A stretch of DNA of 64,000 nt from Oxalobacteraceae bacterium AB_14 (GCA_000381565.1 KB906725.1:1-64000); one strand, 5' to 3'. Shown: positions 24,747-34,427, counted from the first letter of the stretch. Made by a program: numbers and translations. The notes: a model not told the origin generated them from the sequence alone.

Positions 24747-25721
24747 GTGAAACTAACCCTGGTGGTACTCGATGGCGTGCAGGCGCTGGACGTGGCCGGT
24801 CCGCTGGACGTGTTTGCCGAGGCGAACCGCTTCCTGGCCAAGGAGCAGCGCTATGCCATCACGCTGGTCGGCGGCCGTCCGGGCAGCGTGGTGTGCTCCA
24901 GCGGCATCGAGTTCAAGGTCCACAGCGACTACCTGCACCACCACGCCGACAGCGACCTGCTGCTGGTGGCCGGCGGCCCGCGCTTCCCGGCATACCGGCC
25001 GGAGCCGGCCCTGGTCGACTGGCTCCGGCAGCGCGCGCGCGGCGCCCGCCGCTATGGCGCGGTGTGCAACGGCGTGTTCCTGCTGGGCCACGCCGGCCTG
25101 CTGGCCGGCCGCGAAATCACCACCCACTGGGACCACGCGCAGCGGCTGGCCGAGCAGTTCCCCGGCGCGCAGGTGCGGCCCGACAAGATCTTCGTGCGCG
25201 ACGGCAACCTGTTCACCTGCGGCGGCGTCGCCGCCGGCATCGACCTGTGCCTGGCGCTGATCGCCGAGGACTGGGGCCACGCGCTGGCGATGAAGGTGGC
25301 CAAGCGCCTGATCGTCTACATCCGCCGCGACGGCGGCCAGTCGCAGTACAGCCCCTACCTGGCGGTCGGCCCGGACCAGGACTCGCTGGTGGCCAGGGTG
25401 CTCAGGCATGTGACCGACCACATCGGCGACGCCCTGACCATCGAGGAGATCGCCGACGCGGTGGGCGTCTCGCGCCGCACCTTTTCGCGCGCCTTCGCCA
25501 AGCATGCGCAGGTGACGCCGTCGGTGTTCGTCGACCAGGTGCGCATCGATGTCGCCCGCAAGCTGCTGGAGGAGACCGACGTGCCGCTGAAGACGGTGGC
25601 CTTCCGCTGCGGCTTCAGCAGCGCCACCCAGATGCGCATGATCTTCGCGCGCCAGCTGGCCACCACGCCCAAGCTATACCGCGAGCGCTTCCGCGCGGAC
25701 GACCACGGACCGGCCGCTTAG
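24747..25721 (+). CDS. GlxA-type transcriptional regulator (DJ-1/PfpI + AraC)
   Basis: A 324-residue protein with a GTG start (KLTLVVLDGVQALDVAGPLD follows). The DJ-1/PfpI domain has AVCNGVFLLGHAGLLAG with the elbow cysteine and TTHWDHAQRLAEQFP. The AraC domain at about 215-315 has VSRRTFSRAFAKHAQVTP and CGFSSATQMRMIFARQL. It belongs to the same family as the gene at 2150-3136 but is distinctly different in sequence. It diverges from the histidine-kinase gene across a 220-base AT-rich gap and lies about 100 bases before a SLAC1/TehA-type transporter gene on the same strand, which it may regulate. Confidence 0.9.
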   Translation: MKLTLVVLDGVQALDVAGPLDVFAEANRFLAKEQRYAITLVGGRPGSVVCSSGIEFKVHSDYLHHHADSDLLLVAGGPRFPAYRPEPALVDWLRQRARGARRYGAVCNGVFLLGHAGLLAGREITTHWDHAQRLAEQFPGAQVRPDKIFVRDGNLFTCGGVAAGIDLCLALIAEDWGHALAMKVAKRLIVYIRRDGGQSQYSPYLAVGPDQDSLVARVLRHVTDHIGDALTIEEIADAVGVSRRTFSRAFAKHAQVTPSVFVDQVRIDVARKLLEETDVPLKTVAFRCGFSSATQMRMIFARQLATTPKLYRERFRADDHGPAA

Positions 25722-25822
25722 GCGATTTGGGGACATCCCGCATGCCTTTTGGGCCAGCCCGCCCGCGGACGGGCGGCGCCAGGGCAGAATGGCCCCAAGC
25801 AAAACAACCCACGGGAGTCATG

Positions 25823-26809
25823 ATGGAATCCGCACAATTACGCCCCGCCGCCGCGCGGGCCACGCCCTCGGTACGCTACCTGCCGGTCAGCCTGTTCGGC
25901 TCGGTCATGAGCGTGGCCGGCCTGGCGCTGGCCTGGCGCCTGGCCAGCAAGACCTATGGCGCCGACATCGCGGTGTCGAACGCGATCGGCGTCGCCGCGC
26001 TGGCGCTGTTCGCGGTGCTGGCGCTGTCCTACCTGGGCAAGCTGCTCAGGCATCCCGAGCTGGTGCGGCACGAATTTGCGCACCCGGTGATCGGCAGCTT
26101 CTTCGGCACCGTCGGCATCAGCGTGCTGCTGCTGTCGAGCGTGATCGGCGGCTACAGCGCCGCCGCCCAGCTGGTGGTGTGGAGCGTCGGCACGGTCGTC
26201 ACGCTGGCGCTGAGCGTGCTGATGATCTCCCGTCTGCTCAACGGCAACGCCGCGCCCGCCAGCGTGGTGCCGGCCTGGCTGATCGCCGGCGTCGGCAGCC
26301 TCGACATCGTGGTGACGGGCGGCGCGCTGACGGCCGACTGGACGCACGAGGTGAACCTGCTGGCGGCCGCCATCGGCGGCGTCAGCGCGCTGGTGTTCTT
26401 CGTGCTGATCTTTTCGCGGCTGGTGCACCAGGAGCCGCTGGCCGCGACCATGCGGCCGTCCAAGATGATCCTGGTGGCGCCGTTCGCGGTCGGCTGCATC
26501 GCCTACGTCAACCTGGTGCACCGGGTCGACATGTTCGCCGCGCTGCTGTTCTACTTCGCGCTGTTCCTGTTCGTGATCATCGGCTATCGGCTGGCCGTGA
26601 AGCCGGCGCCGTTCTCGCCGTCGTGGTGGGCGATCGGCTTCCCGATGGCGGCGCTGTCCAACGCCGCGCTGTTGTACGCCAACGCGGTCGGCGGCGTCGT
26701 GCTGCATGGGCTCGCCGCGCTGCTGCTGTTGCTGCTGACGGCCGCGGTGCTGGTGCTGGCGATCCGCACGCTGTGGGGCCTGGCCGCCGGCCGCCTGCTG
26801 ACGGCCTAG
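25823..26809 (+). CDS. SLAC1/TehA (TDT) family membrane transporter
   Basis: A 328-residue membrane protein with about ten helices, starting MESAQLRPAAARATPSVRYL and then PVSLFGSVMSVAGLALAW, the typical opening of TehA/SLAC1 anion channels and TDT-family carriers. Family members conduct small anions or export C4-dicarboxylates or sulfite; the substrate here is unknown. Two adjacent ATGs are possible; the second is better spaced from GGGAG. The stop lies eight bases before a DUF2783-type gene. Confidence 0.88.
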   Translation: MESAQLRPAAARATPSVRYLPVSLFGSVMSVAGLALAWRLASKTYGADIAVSNAIGVAALALFAVLALSYLGKLLRHPELVRHEFAHPVIGSFFGTVGISVLLLSSVIGGYSAAAQLVVWSVGTVVTLALSVLMISRLLNGNAAPASVVPAWLIAGVGSLDIVVTGGALTADWTHEVNLLAAAIGGVSALVFFVLIFSRLVHQEPLAATMRPSKMILVAPFAVGCIAYVNLVHRVDMFAALLFYFALFLFVIIGYRLAVKPAPFSPSWWAIGFPMAALSNAALLYANAVGGVVLHGLAALLLLLLTAAVLVLAIRTLWGLAAGRLLTA

Positions 26810-26817
26810 GAGCGCCC

Positions 26818-27033
26818 ATGGACCTGCCACTGAACCTGGGCCAGAACCTGGCCGACTACGACGATTTCTACGCCATGCTCACCGAGTCGCACCAGGACCT
26901 GGACGACAACCAGAGCAAAATGCTGAGCGATCAGCTGATCCTGCTGCTGTCCAACCACATCGGCGACCTGGCGGTGTTGCGCCAGGCGTTCGCGCTGGCG
27001 CGGGTCAATGTCGAGCGGACGCTGCCGCGCTGA
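26818..27033 (+). CDS. DUF2783-like small protein
   Basis: A 71-residue protein: MDLPLNLGQNLADYDDFYAM, then helix-forming QSKMLSDQLILLLSNHIGDLAVL and a C-terminal RTLPR. Its length and the pattern NLADYDDFY ... LLL-x-NHIGD match my memory of the DUF2783 family. It is translated eight bases after the transporter gene, so the two form an operon. Function unknown. Confidence 0.75.
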   Translation: MDLPLNLGQNLADYDDFYAMLTESHQDLDDNQSKMLSDQLILLLSNHIGDLAVLRQAFALARVNVERTLPR

Positions 27034-27211
27034 ACCGCAGCGGCGCGAACGGCAAGCCGATCAGGATCGACAGCCACGGAAAGCCGGCAATGATGTGCGG
27101 TCGAGGATGATGGACCCACGGCACTCGTTCGCGCAGCGCAACTGCGCCTCGATCAGCCAACTGTCGAGGCGGCGTCCCCAATTTTCCATGTCCACGGCGC
27201 CCGCGCCAATA

Positions 27212-27731
27212 TCAATGTCTGATGCAAACAGTGCTCCCGTGATTGTCTGCCGCCCGCCGCTGGCGAAAACGCACGAGCATGTTGGCGAGGCTGCCGTCCC
27301 TGGTCGCCTGGCCGATGGCCTGGTCGATTTCCCCCAGCGCCACATGGCCGTTGCGCGAGACGGCGCAGCGGGTGGCGAAGGACATGACGGAGATCGGCGG
27401 ATAGATCGCCAGCGGCTGCCGGCGGATGCGCTGGTAGTAGTCCAGCACCACTCTGGTGATCAGGATGTGGCGCACCCGGCCGCGCATCAGCTTTTCCATA
27501 TTGCTTTCCATATTGGGCGCATTGTCAAGAAGCGCAGCTGGCGCCCCATGTGGCGCGCCAGGATCTGGCCGATTTCCTTGTGCACGCCGTCGACCAGACG
27601 GCCGTCCTCAACCAGCGCCATCGGCATATTGGCGGTGCTGTCGACCATCACGACCAGTTCGGCCGCCTGTGCCGGCAGCGCCGCGCCCAGCAGGCAGGCA
27701 GGCAGGCCATCAAGAGGAAGTGTGCGCGCAT
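27212..27731 (-). pseudogene. Relic of a family-3 periplasmic solute-binding protein
   Basis: Two pieces in different frames remain. The first (27730-27490) contains an end-of-signal LLGAALPAQAAELVVMVDS, then VDGVHKEIGQILARHMGRQL. The second (27511-27212) contains ESNMEKLMRGRVRHILITRV, LDYYQRIRR and ALGEIDQAIGQA. The middle of the domain is absent. The signal peptide start (MRAHFLLMACLPAC) is out of frame with the mature part because of a four-copy CCTG tract; five copies would restore it. The lesions together make this a pseudogene. No gene is visible in the 178 bases between it and the DUF2783 gene. Confidence 0.7.
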
Positions 27732-27873
27732 CGTCACGAAATAAATTATGCTGGGACTGGCCGTGGCCATAGATCACTTCATTCTACTCGCTAGCCATCA
27801 GCGTCTATTTCGCCGGCGATGGGCGTTGTTCGCGCGACGGCGTCCCCTTCCTAATAGAACGGCGCCGCCCAAG

Positions 27874-27901
27874 AAAAAAGCCCGCAGCATGCGCTGCGGG
27901 C
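27874..27901 (-). terminator. Terminator of ssb
   Basis: On the minus strand, stem GCCCGCAGC / GCTGCGGGC with a four-base loop is followed by six T. It lies 26 bases after the ssb stop. Confidence 0.9.
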
Positions 27902-27926
27902 TGTTTAACTTGTTCCCGGGTTGAGC

Positions 27927-28430
27927 TTAGAACGGGATGTCGTCATCCATGTCCGAGAAGTTCGGCGCCGGGCGTGGGGCCGGGCGCGGGGCCGGTGCCG
28001 GTGGCGCCATCTGCGGACGCGGCGCCGGTGCCTGGCGCTGCGGCGGGGCTTCGTAGCCGCCGCCGTCGTCCATGCCGGCGTCGCCGCCCATGCCTTGACG
28101 GCCACCGAGCATTTGCATCTGCTCGGCGATGATGTCGGTCGCGTATTTCTCGACGCCGTCCTTGTCGGTGTACTTGCGGGTCTGCAGGCGGCCTTCGACG
28201 TAGACCGACGAACCTTTTTTCAGATACTGGCCGACGATTTCCGCCAGGCGGCCGAAGAACGAGATGCGGTGCCACTCGGTGAGCTCTTTCTGCTCGCCGG
28301 TGTTGCGGTCCTTCGATTTGTACGATGTCGCCACGGCAATGTTGGCGATCGCGTCACCGCTAGGCATGTAGCGAATTTCCGGATCGCGACCCAGATTGCC
28401 GACGATGATGACTTTGTTGACTGATGCCAT
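27927..28430 (-). CDS. ssb: Single-stranded DNA-binding protein
   Basis: A 167-residue SSB. The OB fold spans residues 1-110 ([58 protein letters not shown]). A Gly/Ala/Pro-rich disordered linker follows, and the protein ends in the acidic partner-binding tip DMDDDIPF. It coats single-stranded DNA during replication and repair. It diverges from uvrA across 241 bases that contain a LexA box, as in E. coli and many proteobacteria. Confidence 0.97.
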   Translation of the reverse strand: MASVNKVIIVGNLGRDPEIRYMPSGDAIANIAVATSYKSKDRNTGEQKELTEWHRISFFGRLAEIVGQYLKKGSSVYVEGRLQTRKYTDKDGVEKYATDIIAEQMQMLGGRQGMGGDAGMDDGGGYEAPPQRQAPAPRPQMAPPAPAPRPAPRPAPNFSDMDDDIPF

Positions 28431-28563
28431 GTATGAAACTCCTGAGTAACGGCGGCCGCAAAAGCGGGCTGTTTAACCAATGCTAAACGACGATTATAGA
28501 CGATGCCGCCGACCGGTCACCGAAATTTCCGTGCAGACCAAGTTGTAACGCCGCAAGAAAATA

Positions 28564-28579
28564 CTGGTATTATATACAG
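28564..28579. promoter_or_regulatory. LexA (SOS) box between ssb and uvrA
   Basis: CTG-GTATTATATA-CAG fits the proteobacterial LexA operator CTG-N10-CAG with an AT-rich core. It is 92 bases upstream of uvrA and 133 bases from the ssb start, and could control both divergent genes. Confidence 0.85.
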
Positions 28580-28671
28580 TGTCAAGCCACCGGAACGCGA
28601 TCCAGCGCAAGGTCGGCGCAAGTAATCAAACCCGGCTATAGTAACGGGTTGACCCGAAAGGCAAAAAATCC

Positions 28672-31518
28672 ATGGAACAGATCCGCATCCGCGGCGCACG
28701 CACGCACAACCTCAAGAACATCAATCTCGACCTGCCACGCAACAAGCTCATCGTGATTACCGGCCTGTCCGGCTCCGGTAAGTCCTCGCTGGCGTTCGAT
28801 ACGCTGTACGCAGAGGGCCAGCGCCGCTATGTGGAATCGCTGTCGGCCTACGCCCGCCAGTTCCTGCAGCTGATGGAAAAGCCCGACGTCGACCTGATCG
28901 AGGGCCTGTCGCCGGCCATCTCGATCGAGCAGAAGGCCACCTCGCACAATCCGCGTTCGACGGTCGGCACCGTCACCGAGATCCACGACTACCTGCGCCT
29001 GCTGTACGCGCGCGTCGGCACGCCCTACTGCATCAACCATCCGGAGCACGCGCTGGCCGCGCAAACCGTCTCGCAGATGGTCGACGCCGTGCTGGCCATG
29101 CCGGAAGCGACCAAGCTGATGATCCTGGCGCCGGTGGTGGCCAATCGCAAGGGCGAGCATTCCGACCTGTTCGAGCAGATGCAGGCCCAGGGCTTCGTGC
29201 GCTTCCGCGTGCAGAGCGGCACCCACGACGCCAAGATCTACGAAGTGGACGACCTGCCCAAGCTGAAGAAAACCGAGAAGCACACCATCGACGTGGTGAT
29301 CGACCGCGTCAAGGTCAGCGCCGACATCAAGCAGCGCCTGGCCGAAAGCTTCGAGACCGCGCTGCGCCTGGCCGACGGCCGCGCCATCGCGCTGGAAATG
29401 GATGCCGGCACGGAGCACGTTTATTCGAGCAAGTTCGCCTGCAACGAGTGCGGCTATTCGCTGCAGGAGCTGGAACCGCGCCTGTTCTCGTTCAACAACC
29501 CGATGGGCGCCTGCCCGGAATGCGACGGCCTCGGCCACATCGAGTTCTTCGATCCCAAGCGCATCGTCGCCTTCCCGAATTTGTCGCTGGCCTCGGGCGC
29601 CGTCAAGGGCTGGGACCGCCGCAACCAGTTCTACTTCCAGATGCTGTCCAACCTGGCGGCCTACTACGAGTTCGACCTCGACCTGCCGTACGAACAGCTG
29701 CCCAAGACCGCGCAGGAAGTGATCCTGCACGGCTCGGGCAAGACCCATATCCCGTTCACCTACGTCAACGAGCGCGGCCGCACCGTCATCAAGGAGCACG
29801 CGTTTGAAGGCGTGGTCACCAACCTGGCGCGCCGCTACCGCGAGACCGATTCGATGGCAGTCAAGGAGGAGCTGGCCAAGTTCATCAACGAGAAGCAGTG
29901 CCCGTCCTGCCACGGCGCGCGCCTGCGGGTCGAGGCGCGCTTCGTCAAGGTCGGCACCGGCAAGCAGGAAAAGGCCATCTACGAGATCGCCGAGAAGCCG
30001 CTGCGCGACACGCTGTCCTTCTTCGAGCAGCTGAAACTGAAGGGCGCGAAAAAGGAGATCGCCGACCGCGTGGTCAAGGAGATCATCTCGCGCCTGAAGT
30101 TCCTCAACAACGTCGGCCTCGACTACCTGTCGCTGGACCGCAGCGCCGACACCCTGTCCGGCGGCGAAGCGCAGCGCATCCGCCTGGCCTCGCAGATCGG
30201 CTCCGGCCTGACCGGCGTGATGTACGTGCTCGACGAGCCGTCGATCGGCCTGCACCAGCGCGACAACGACCGCCTGATCGAAACGCTCAAGCACCTGCGC
30301 GACATCGGCAACAGCGTGCTGGTGGTGGAGCACGACGAGGACGCGATCCGCACCGCCGACTACATCGTCGACATGGGCAAGGGCGCCGGCGTGCACGGCG
30401 GCGACATCATCGCCCAGGGCACCCTGGCCGACATCCTGAAGAACAAGAATTCGCTGACGGCCCAGTACCTGAAAGGCACGCTGAAGATCGCCGTGCCGGC
30501 CAAGCGCCATGTGGCCGATCCGGACAGGCAGCTGGTGATCACCGGCGCCACCGGCAACAACCTGAAGAAGGTCAACCTGCACCTGCCGGTCGGCCTGATG
30601 ACCTGCGTGACCGGCGTGTCCGGCTCCGGCAAGTCCTCGCTGATCAACGACACCTTGTACCCGGCGCTGTCGCGCCACCTGTACGGCTCGCAGACCGAAC
30701 CGTCGCCGCACGACGCGATCAGCGGCCTGGAACACTTCGACAAGGTGATCTCGGTCGACCAGGCGCCGATCGGTCGCACGCCGCGCTCGAACCCGGCCAC
30801 CTATACCGGCCTGTTCACGCCGATCCGCGACCTGTTCGCCACCGTGCCGACCGCCAAGGAGCGCGGCTACAGCGCCGGGCGCTTCTCGTTCAACGTCAAG
30901 GGCGGCCGCTGCGAAGCCTGCCAGGGCGACGGCGTGATCAAGGTCGAGATGCACTTCCTGCCGGACGTGTACGTGCCGTGCGACGTCTGCCACGGCAAGC
31001 GCTACAACCGCGAGACGCTGGAGGTGCACTACAAGGGCAAGAACATCACCGAGATCCTCGACATGACCGTCGAAGATGCGCACGAGTTCTTCAAGCCGGT
31101 GCCGCTGATCGCGCGCAAGCTGCACACGCTGCTGGACGTGGGCCTGGGCTACATCAAGCTGGGCCAGAGCGCCACCACCTTGTCGGGCGGCGAGGCGCAG
31201 CGCGTCAAGCTGTCGCTGGAGCTGTCCAAGCGCGACACCGGCCGCACGCTGTACATCCTGGACGAGCCGACCACCGGCCTGCATTTCCACGATATCGATT
31301 TGCTGCTGAAGGTGATCCACCGCCTGCGCGACCAGGGCAACACGCTGGTCATCATCGAGCACAATCTGGATGTGATCAAGACGGCCGACTGGATCGTCGA
31401 CCTGGGACCGGAAGGCGGCGCGGGCGGCGGCCAGATCATCGCCGCCGGCACGCCGGAAGAGGTGGCGGCCAATCCTGCCAGCGTGACCGGCAAGTATCTG
31501 GGACCGCTGCTGAAATAA
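28672..31518 (+). CDS. uvrA: Excinuclease ABC subunit A
   Basis: A 948-residue UvrA, the damage-recognition ATPase of nucleotide excision repair. It carries two ABC modules: Walker [15 protein letters not shown] near residue 31 and [14 protein letters not shown] near 644, each with a signature (LSGGEAQRI and LSGGEAQRV) and a Walker B with DEP. Zinc fingers are formed by CNECGY ... CPEC and CEACQGDG ... CDVC. The length is normal for the family. It is preceded by a LexA box and so is SOS-inducible. Confidence 0.98.
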   Translation: MEQIRIRGARTHNLKNINLDLPRNKLIVITGLSGSGKSSLAFDTLYAEGQRRYVESLSAYARQFLQLMEKPDVDLIEGLSPAISIEQKATSHNPRSTVGTVTEIHDYLRLLYARVGTPYCINHPEHALAAQTVSQMVDAVLAMPEATKLMILAPVVANRKGEHSDLFEQMQAQGFVRFRVQSGTHDAKIYEVDDLPKLKKTEKHTIDVVIDRVKVSADIKQRLAESFETALRLADGRAIALEMDAGTEHVYSSKFACNECGYSLQELEPRLFSFNNPMGACPECDGLGHIEFFDPKRIVAFPNLSLASGAVKGWDRRNQFYFQMLSNLAAYYEFDLDLPYEQLPKTAQEVILHGSGKTHIPFTYVNERGRTVIKEHAFEGVVTNLARRYRETDSMAVKEELAKFINEKQCPSCHGARLRVEARFVKVGTGKQEKAIYEIAEKPLRDTLSFFEQLKLKGAKKEIADRVVKEIISRLKFLNNVGLDYLSLDRSADTLSGGEAQRIRLASQIGSGLTGVMYVLDEPSIGLHQRDNDRLIETLKHLRDIGNSVLVVEHDEDAIRTADYIVDMGKGAGVHGGDIIAQGTLADILKNKNSLTAQYLKGTLKIAVPAKRHVADPDRQLVITGATGNNLKKVNLHLPVGLMTCVTGVSGSGKSSLINDTLYPALSRHLYGSQTEPSPHDAISGLEHFDKVISVDQAPIGRTPRSNPATYTGLFTPIRDLFATVPTAKERGYSAGRFSFNVKGGRCEACQGDGVIKVEMHFLPDVYVPCDVCHGKRYNRETLEVHYKGKNITEILDMTVEDAHEFFKPVPLIARKLHTLLDVGLGYIKLGQSATTLSGGEAQRVKLSLELSKRDTGRTLYILDEPTTGLHFHDIDLLLKVIHRLRDQGNTLVIIEHNLDVIKTADWIVDLGPEGGAGGGQIIAAGTPEEVAANPASVTGKYLGPLLK

Positions 31519-31527
31519 ATGTGGCAA

Positions 31528-31553
31528 GCCGCTTGCAGTGCGCTGCAAGCGGC
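31528..31553 (+). terminator. Hairpin terminator after uvrA
   Basis: An 11-bp stem GCCGCTTGCAG / CTGCAAGCGGC with a TGCG loop starts 9 bases after the stop. The T-run is weak (GGTTTAG). The structure sits between convergent genes and could act in both directions. Confidence 0.65.
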
Positions 31554-31564
31554 GGTTTAGCGCG

Positions 31565-33373
31565 TTACTGCGCGGTGACGCGGGTCTGCTTCAACTTCTC
31601 CGCGCCCACCCAGTCCTTGATGTGCGATTCCAGCACATCCATCGGCAACGCGCCCGCGCCCAGCACCTGGTCGTGGAAGCTGCGGATGTCGAAACCGGTG
31701 CCCAGCTCCTTGCGTGCGTAGTCGCGCAGCTCCAGGATCTTCAGCTGGCCGATCTTGTAGCCCAGCGCCTGGCCCGGCCACACGATGTAGCGGTCGGTCT
31801 CGCTCTGCACTTCCACTTCCTCGATGCCCGAGTGCTCGTGGAAGAAGTCCACCACCTGCTGGCGGTTCCACTTCTTGTAATGCAGGCCGGTGTCCACCAC
31901 CAGGCGGATCGCGCGCAGCATCTCGTCCTGCAGGTGGCCGTAGTAGCTGTAAGGATCTTTGTAGAAGCCCAGCTCCTCGCCCAGGCGTTCCGAGTACAGC
32001 GCCCAGCCTTCGGCGTAGGCGGTGTAGTTGCCCTGCTGGCGGAAGGTCGGCAAGCCTTCGATCTCCTGCGCGATGGTCAGCTGCATGTGGTGGCCCGGCA
32101 CGCCTTCGTGCAGCGCCGTGGTTTCGATGTCGATGGTCGAGCGGTGCTCGAAATCGCCGGTGTTGACCATCACGCGGCCGGGACGCTTGCCGTCCGGCGA
32201 ACCCGGCATGTAGGCCGCGGCCGACGCGCCCTTCTCGCGGAACTCCTCGACCGGCTTGATCTCCACCTTACCTTTGGGCAGCACGCCGAACTGCTGCGAC
32301 AGCTGGGTGTACATCTGGTCCGTGTATTTCTGGTACAGGTCGATGATTTCCTGGCGCGACTTCGGATGCAGCTCCGGCTTGGCGGCCACCGCCTTGTTGA
32401 AGCTCTTCAGGTCCTGGTAGCCCAGCTTCCGCGCCGTCGCCAGCATCTGCGCCTCGATGCGCTTGACTTCGGACAGGCCCAGTTGATGGATTTCTTCCGG
32501 CGACATCCCGGTGGTGGTCGAGGACTTGGCCTTGTAGGTATAGCGCGCCGCGCCGTCCGGCAGCGACCACATGCCCACGTCCATGCGGCCGTAAGGCGCG
32601 TACCTGGTCTTGGTGTACACGGCCAGCTTCTTGTAGGCCGGGATCACGTCCTTCTGCACCGCCGCCAGCACTTCCTTGCTCAGGCGCGCCTTGTCGGCGT
32701 CCGAGAACTCTTTCGGGAATTTTTTCAGCGGCTCGGCGAACGGCGAATCGGCCGGCTTGATGGCCGCCACGTCCTCGCACTGCTTGACGATTTTCGGGAT
32801 CAGGAATTTCGGCGGCATCAGCTTGTCGTGCACGCCCTTTTCCATCTGCACGCGGGTCTCGTCGAACAGCTTGGGCAGCGTGTGCAGACGCACGATGTAG
32901 TCCTCGTAGTCCTTGACGGTCTCGAACGGCAGCGCCGACACCAGCTGCGGCGCATCGATGTGGATGCCGGAGTTCTGCGCCAGCGGCATCTCCCATTCCT
33001 TGAAGCGCCCGCCTTCCACGCTCTGGCGCAGCTGGCGCACCATCAGCTCGCGGTTCAGCTGTTCCTGCAGCGGGAAGCCGGAGGTGTCCACCGCTTCGAA
33101 GCGCTTGAGGAAGTCGGCCGTGACTTTCAGATCGGCCTCGATGCCGGCCTGCGAAAAGTCGGTCCACTTGTCGTTGTAGCGCTTGTCGCCCAGCAGCGAC
33201 GCCCATTCAGGGCTGGAGCGCATCGTGTATTCCCACTGTTCCTTGATCAGGGAGTTCAGTGCATCGCGGCGACCGGCCAGGTCGGGAGCCGCCGTGTCGG
33301 CATGGGCCACGCCCAGGATCAGGGAAAACAACAGGGCGCTGGCGACGCCGATACGGGTGGTTGCAGTTGTCAT
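31565..33373 (-). CDS. DUF885 family secreted protein (peptidase-like)
   Basis: A 602-residue exported protein with signal peptide (TTRIGVASALLFSLILGVAHA) and the DUF885 fold. The putative metal-site sequence TALHEGVPGHHMQL (an HE-x4-HH zincin-like motif) is followed by NYTAYAEGWALYSERLGEELG and DTGLHYKKWNRQQ, which are diagnostic. Members are thought to be zinc carboxypeptidase- or thermolysin-like metallopeptidases of the envelope. The ATG at 33373 gives the signal peptide; an in-frame start eleven codons upstream adds residues unlike a leader. It converges with uvrA. Confidence 0.88.
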   Translation of the reverse strand: MTTATTRIGVASALLFSLILGVAHADTAAPDLAGRRDALNSLIKEQWEYTMRSSPEWASLLGDKRYNDKWTDFSQAGIEADLKVTADFLKRFEAVDTSGFPLQEQLNRELMVRQLRQSVEGGRFKEWEMPLAQNSGIHIDAPQLVSALPFETVKDYEDYIVRLHTLPKLFDETRVQMEKGVHDKLMPPKFLIPKIVKQCEDVAAIKPADSPFAEPLKKFPKEFSDADKARLSKEVLAAVQKDVIPAYKKLAVYTKTRYAPYGRMDVGMWSLPDGAARYTYKAKSSTTTGMSPEEIHQLGLSEVKRIEAQMLATARKLGYQDLKSFNKAVAAKPELHPKSRQEIIDLYQKYTDQMYTQLSQQFGVLPKGKVEIKPVEEFREKGASAAAYMPGSPDGKRPGRVMVNTGDFEHRSTIDIETTALHEGVPGHHMQLTIAQEIEGLPTFRQQGNYTAYAEGWALYSERLGEELGFYKDPYSYYGHLQDEMLRAIRLVVDTGLHYKKWNRQQVVDFFHEHSGIEEVEVQSETDRYIVWPGQALGYKIGQLKILELRDYARKELGTGFDIRSFHDQVLGAGALPMDVLESHIKDWVGAEKLKQTRVTAQ

Positions 33374-33503
33374 GTCTAGAGGCCTATCAGGAAAAATGTT
33401 GAGCATGCACTGTAGGCCCGCGCCCGCCCCGGCGCGCGCGAATTGCGCTGGAATGTTGAAACATGGGCATGAAATGCATTTTCCCGCGATGGGCGTTGTT
33501 TAC

Positions 33504-33617
33504 TCAGAAAAGCACGAAGTCCGCATTACAGCTCGGTAGCGAACGCAGCACGCAGCACAGCGGGCTGCGGTAGGCGAAGTATAGTCCGACGGGGATCAGC
33601 ATCAGCAGGGCGGCCAT
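33504..33617 (-). CDS. Small membrane protein ORF (37 residues)
   Basis: The ORF starts MAALLMLIPVGLYFAY and ends CNADFVLF. A single hydrophobic N-terminal helix is followed by a Cys-containing tail (LCCVLRSLPSCN). The ribosome site AAGGAG lies six bases before the ATG; an adjacent ATG one codon upstream is too close. A perfect 9-2-9 palindrome matching one in front of the tetR gene lies 14 bases upstream, so expression is probably controlled by that regulator. The frame is short, so coding status rests on the ribosome site, operator and membrane helix. Confidence 0.6.
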   Translation of the reverse strand: MAALLMLIPVGLYFAYRSPLCCVLRSLPSCNADFVLF

Positions 33618-33630
33618 CATATTCTCCTTT

Positions 33631-33650
33631 TTTCGCACATGTGTGCGAAA
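33631..33650. promoter_or_regulatory. Putative TetR operator upstream of the small membrane ORF
   Basis: TTTCGCACA-TG-TGTGCGAAA is a perfect 9-bp inverted repeat. Its arms match the site at 34316-34335, in front of the TetR-family gene, in eight of nine positions. The run of T at its left end and the absence of a loop make it an operator and not a terminator. Confidence 0.75.
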
Positions 33651-33688
33651 TTAGTTTCAAGAAAACCGCAGACGCGCTGCGGCAGGGT

Positions 33689-34306
33689 TTATTCCAAATC
33701 GTTGAAGCTCTTGTAGGTCGAGATCAGGCGGCTGAAGGCGCGCTGCATGTGGCGCCTGGCCTGCTCGTCGCGCAGGAAACGGGTGTCGTGCATCAGCCCC
33801 ACGATCAGGCTGTAGATTTCATAGACCAGCTGGCCGGCGTCGGTGTCGGGCCGCAGGTGGCCCAGCTCCATCGCCTGCAGGATGGTCTTGCGCAGCGAGG
33901 CGCGCCAGGCCAGCACGCCTTGCTGCAGGCGGTCGCGCAGCGGTCCGTGCTGGTCGTCGAACTCGAACGCGCCGGCGCTGTACAGGCAGGCGTTGTTCAG
34001 GCCCTCGTCGCAGGCGCGCCGCGACCAGTTGCCGACCAGCGCGATCAGGCGCGGCAAGCCCTTCGGCTGTTGCAGCGCCGGCAGGAACACTTGCTGCGCG
34101 AAGCGGCGGTCGTATTCGTCGAGCACGGCGGCCTGCAGGGTCTCCAGCGAGCCGACGCGGGAAAACACGCCGCTCTTGCTGATGCCGGTGCGCTTGGCCA
34201 GCTCGCCCAGCGACAGCTTGCCGATGCCCTCGGCCGCCGCCATGTCCAGCGCGGCGTCGATGATGGTGGCGAAGGTGGCTTCGCTTTTTGCGGTCAGGGT
34301 GTCCAT
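33689..34306 (-). CDS. TetR/AcrR family transcriptional regulator
   Basis: A 205-residue regulator. The N-terminal helix-turn-helix lies at about 10-55 (ATIIDAALDMAAAEGIGKLS, LGELAKRTGISKSGVFSRVG), followed by a helical ligand domain similar to TetR_C-type repressors (GPLRDRLQQGVLAWRASL). I use the ATG at 34306; an in-frame start 13 codons upstream would place the operator inside the gene. An operator-like palindrome begins ten bases upstream of the start, consistent with autorepression. A second copy lies downstream, before the micro-ORF at 33504-33617, the only other obvious target in view. Confidence 0.9.
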   Translation of the reverse strand: MDTLTAKSEATFATIIDAALDMAAAEGIGKLSLGELAKRTGISKSGVFSRVGSLETLQAAVLDEYDRRFAQQVFLPALQQPKGLPRLIALVGNWSRRACDEGLNNACLYSAGAFEFDDQHGPLRDRLQQGVLAWRASLRKTILQAMELGHLRPDTDAGQLVYEIYSLIVGLMHDTRFLRDEQARRHMQRAFSRLISTYKSFNDLE

Positions 34307-34315
34307 CGCTCGAAT

Positions 34316-34335
34316 TTTAGCACGCTCGTGCGAAA
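34316..34335. promoter_or_regulatory. Putative autoregulatory operator of the tetR gene
   Basis: TTTAGCACG-CT-CGTGCGAAA is a 9-2-9 inverted repeat with one mismatch, ten bases upstream of the regulator's start codon. It has the same arm sequence as the palindrome at 33631-33650. Confidence 0.7.
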
Positions 34336-34427
34336 CCGCAAGCAAAAAGTTTATCGCGGACTGCCGGGATGAATTTTTTCCCGCGCCATTGGCATGCTCA
34401 GGGCGGGTCCCGTTTTTTCGGCTTTTA

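Noticed and set aside
27008..27794. Plus-strand frames over the SBP relic
   Set aside because: They lack protein-like composition; the minus strand keeps recognisable solute-binding-protein segments.
28636..31548. 970-codon minus-strand frame opposite uvrA
   Set aside because: Shadow of uvrA; no protein-like features.
27813..33505. A shared 15-base string GCGATGGGCGTTGTT near 27818 and 33487
   Set aside because: Only two copies with unrelated flanks; too little to call a repeat family.
33689..34372. Plus-strand frame opposite the TetR gene
   Set aside because: Shadow of the regulator gene, which has a clear helix-turn-helix and an upstream operator.
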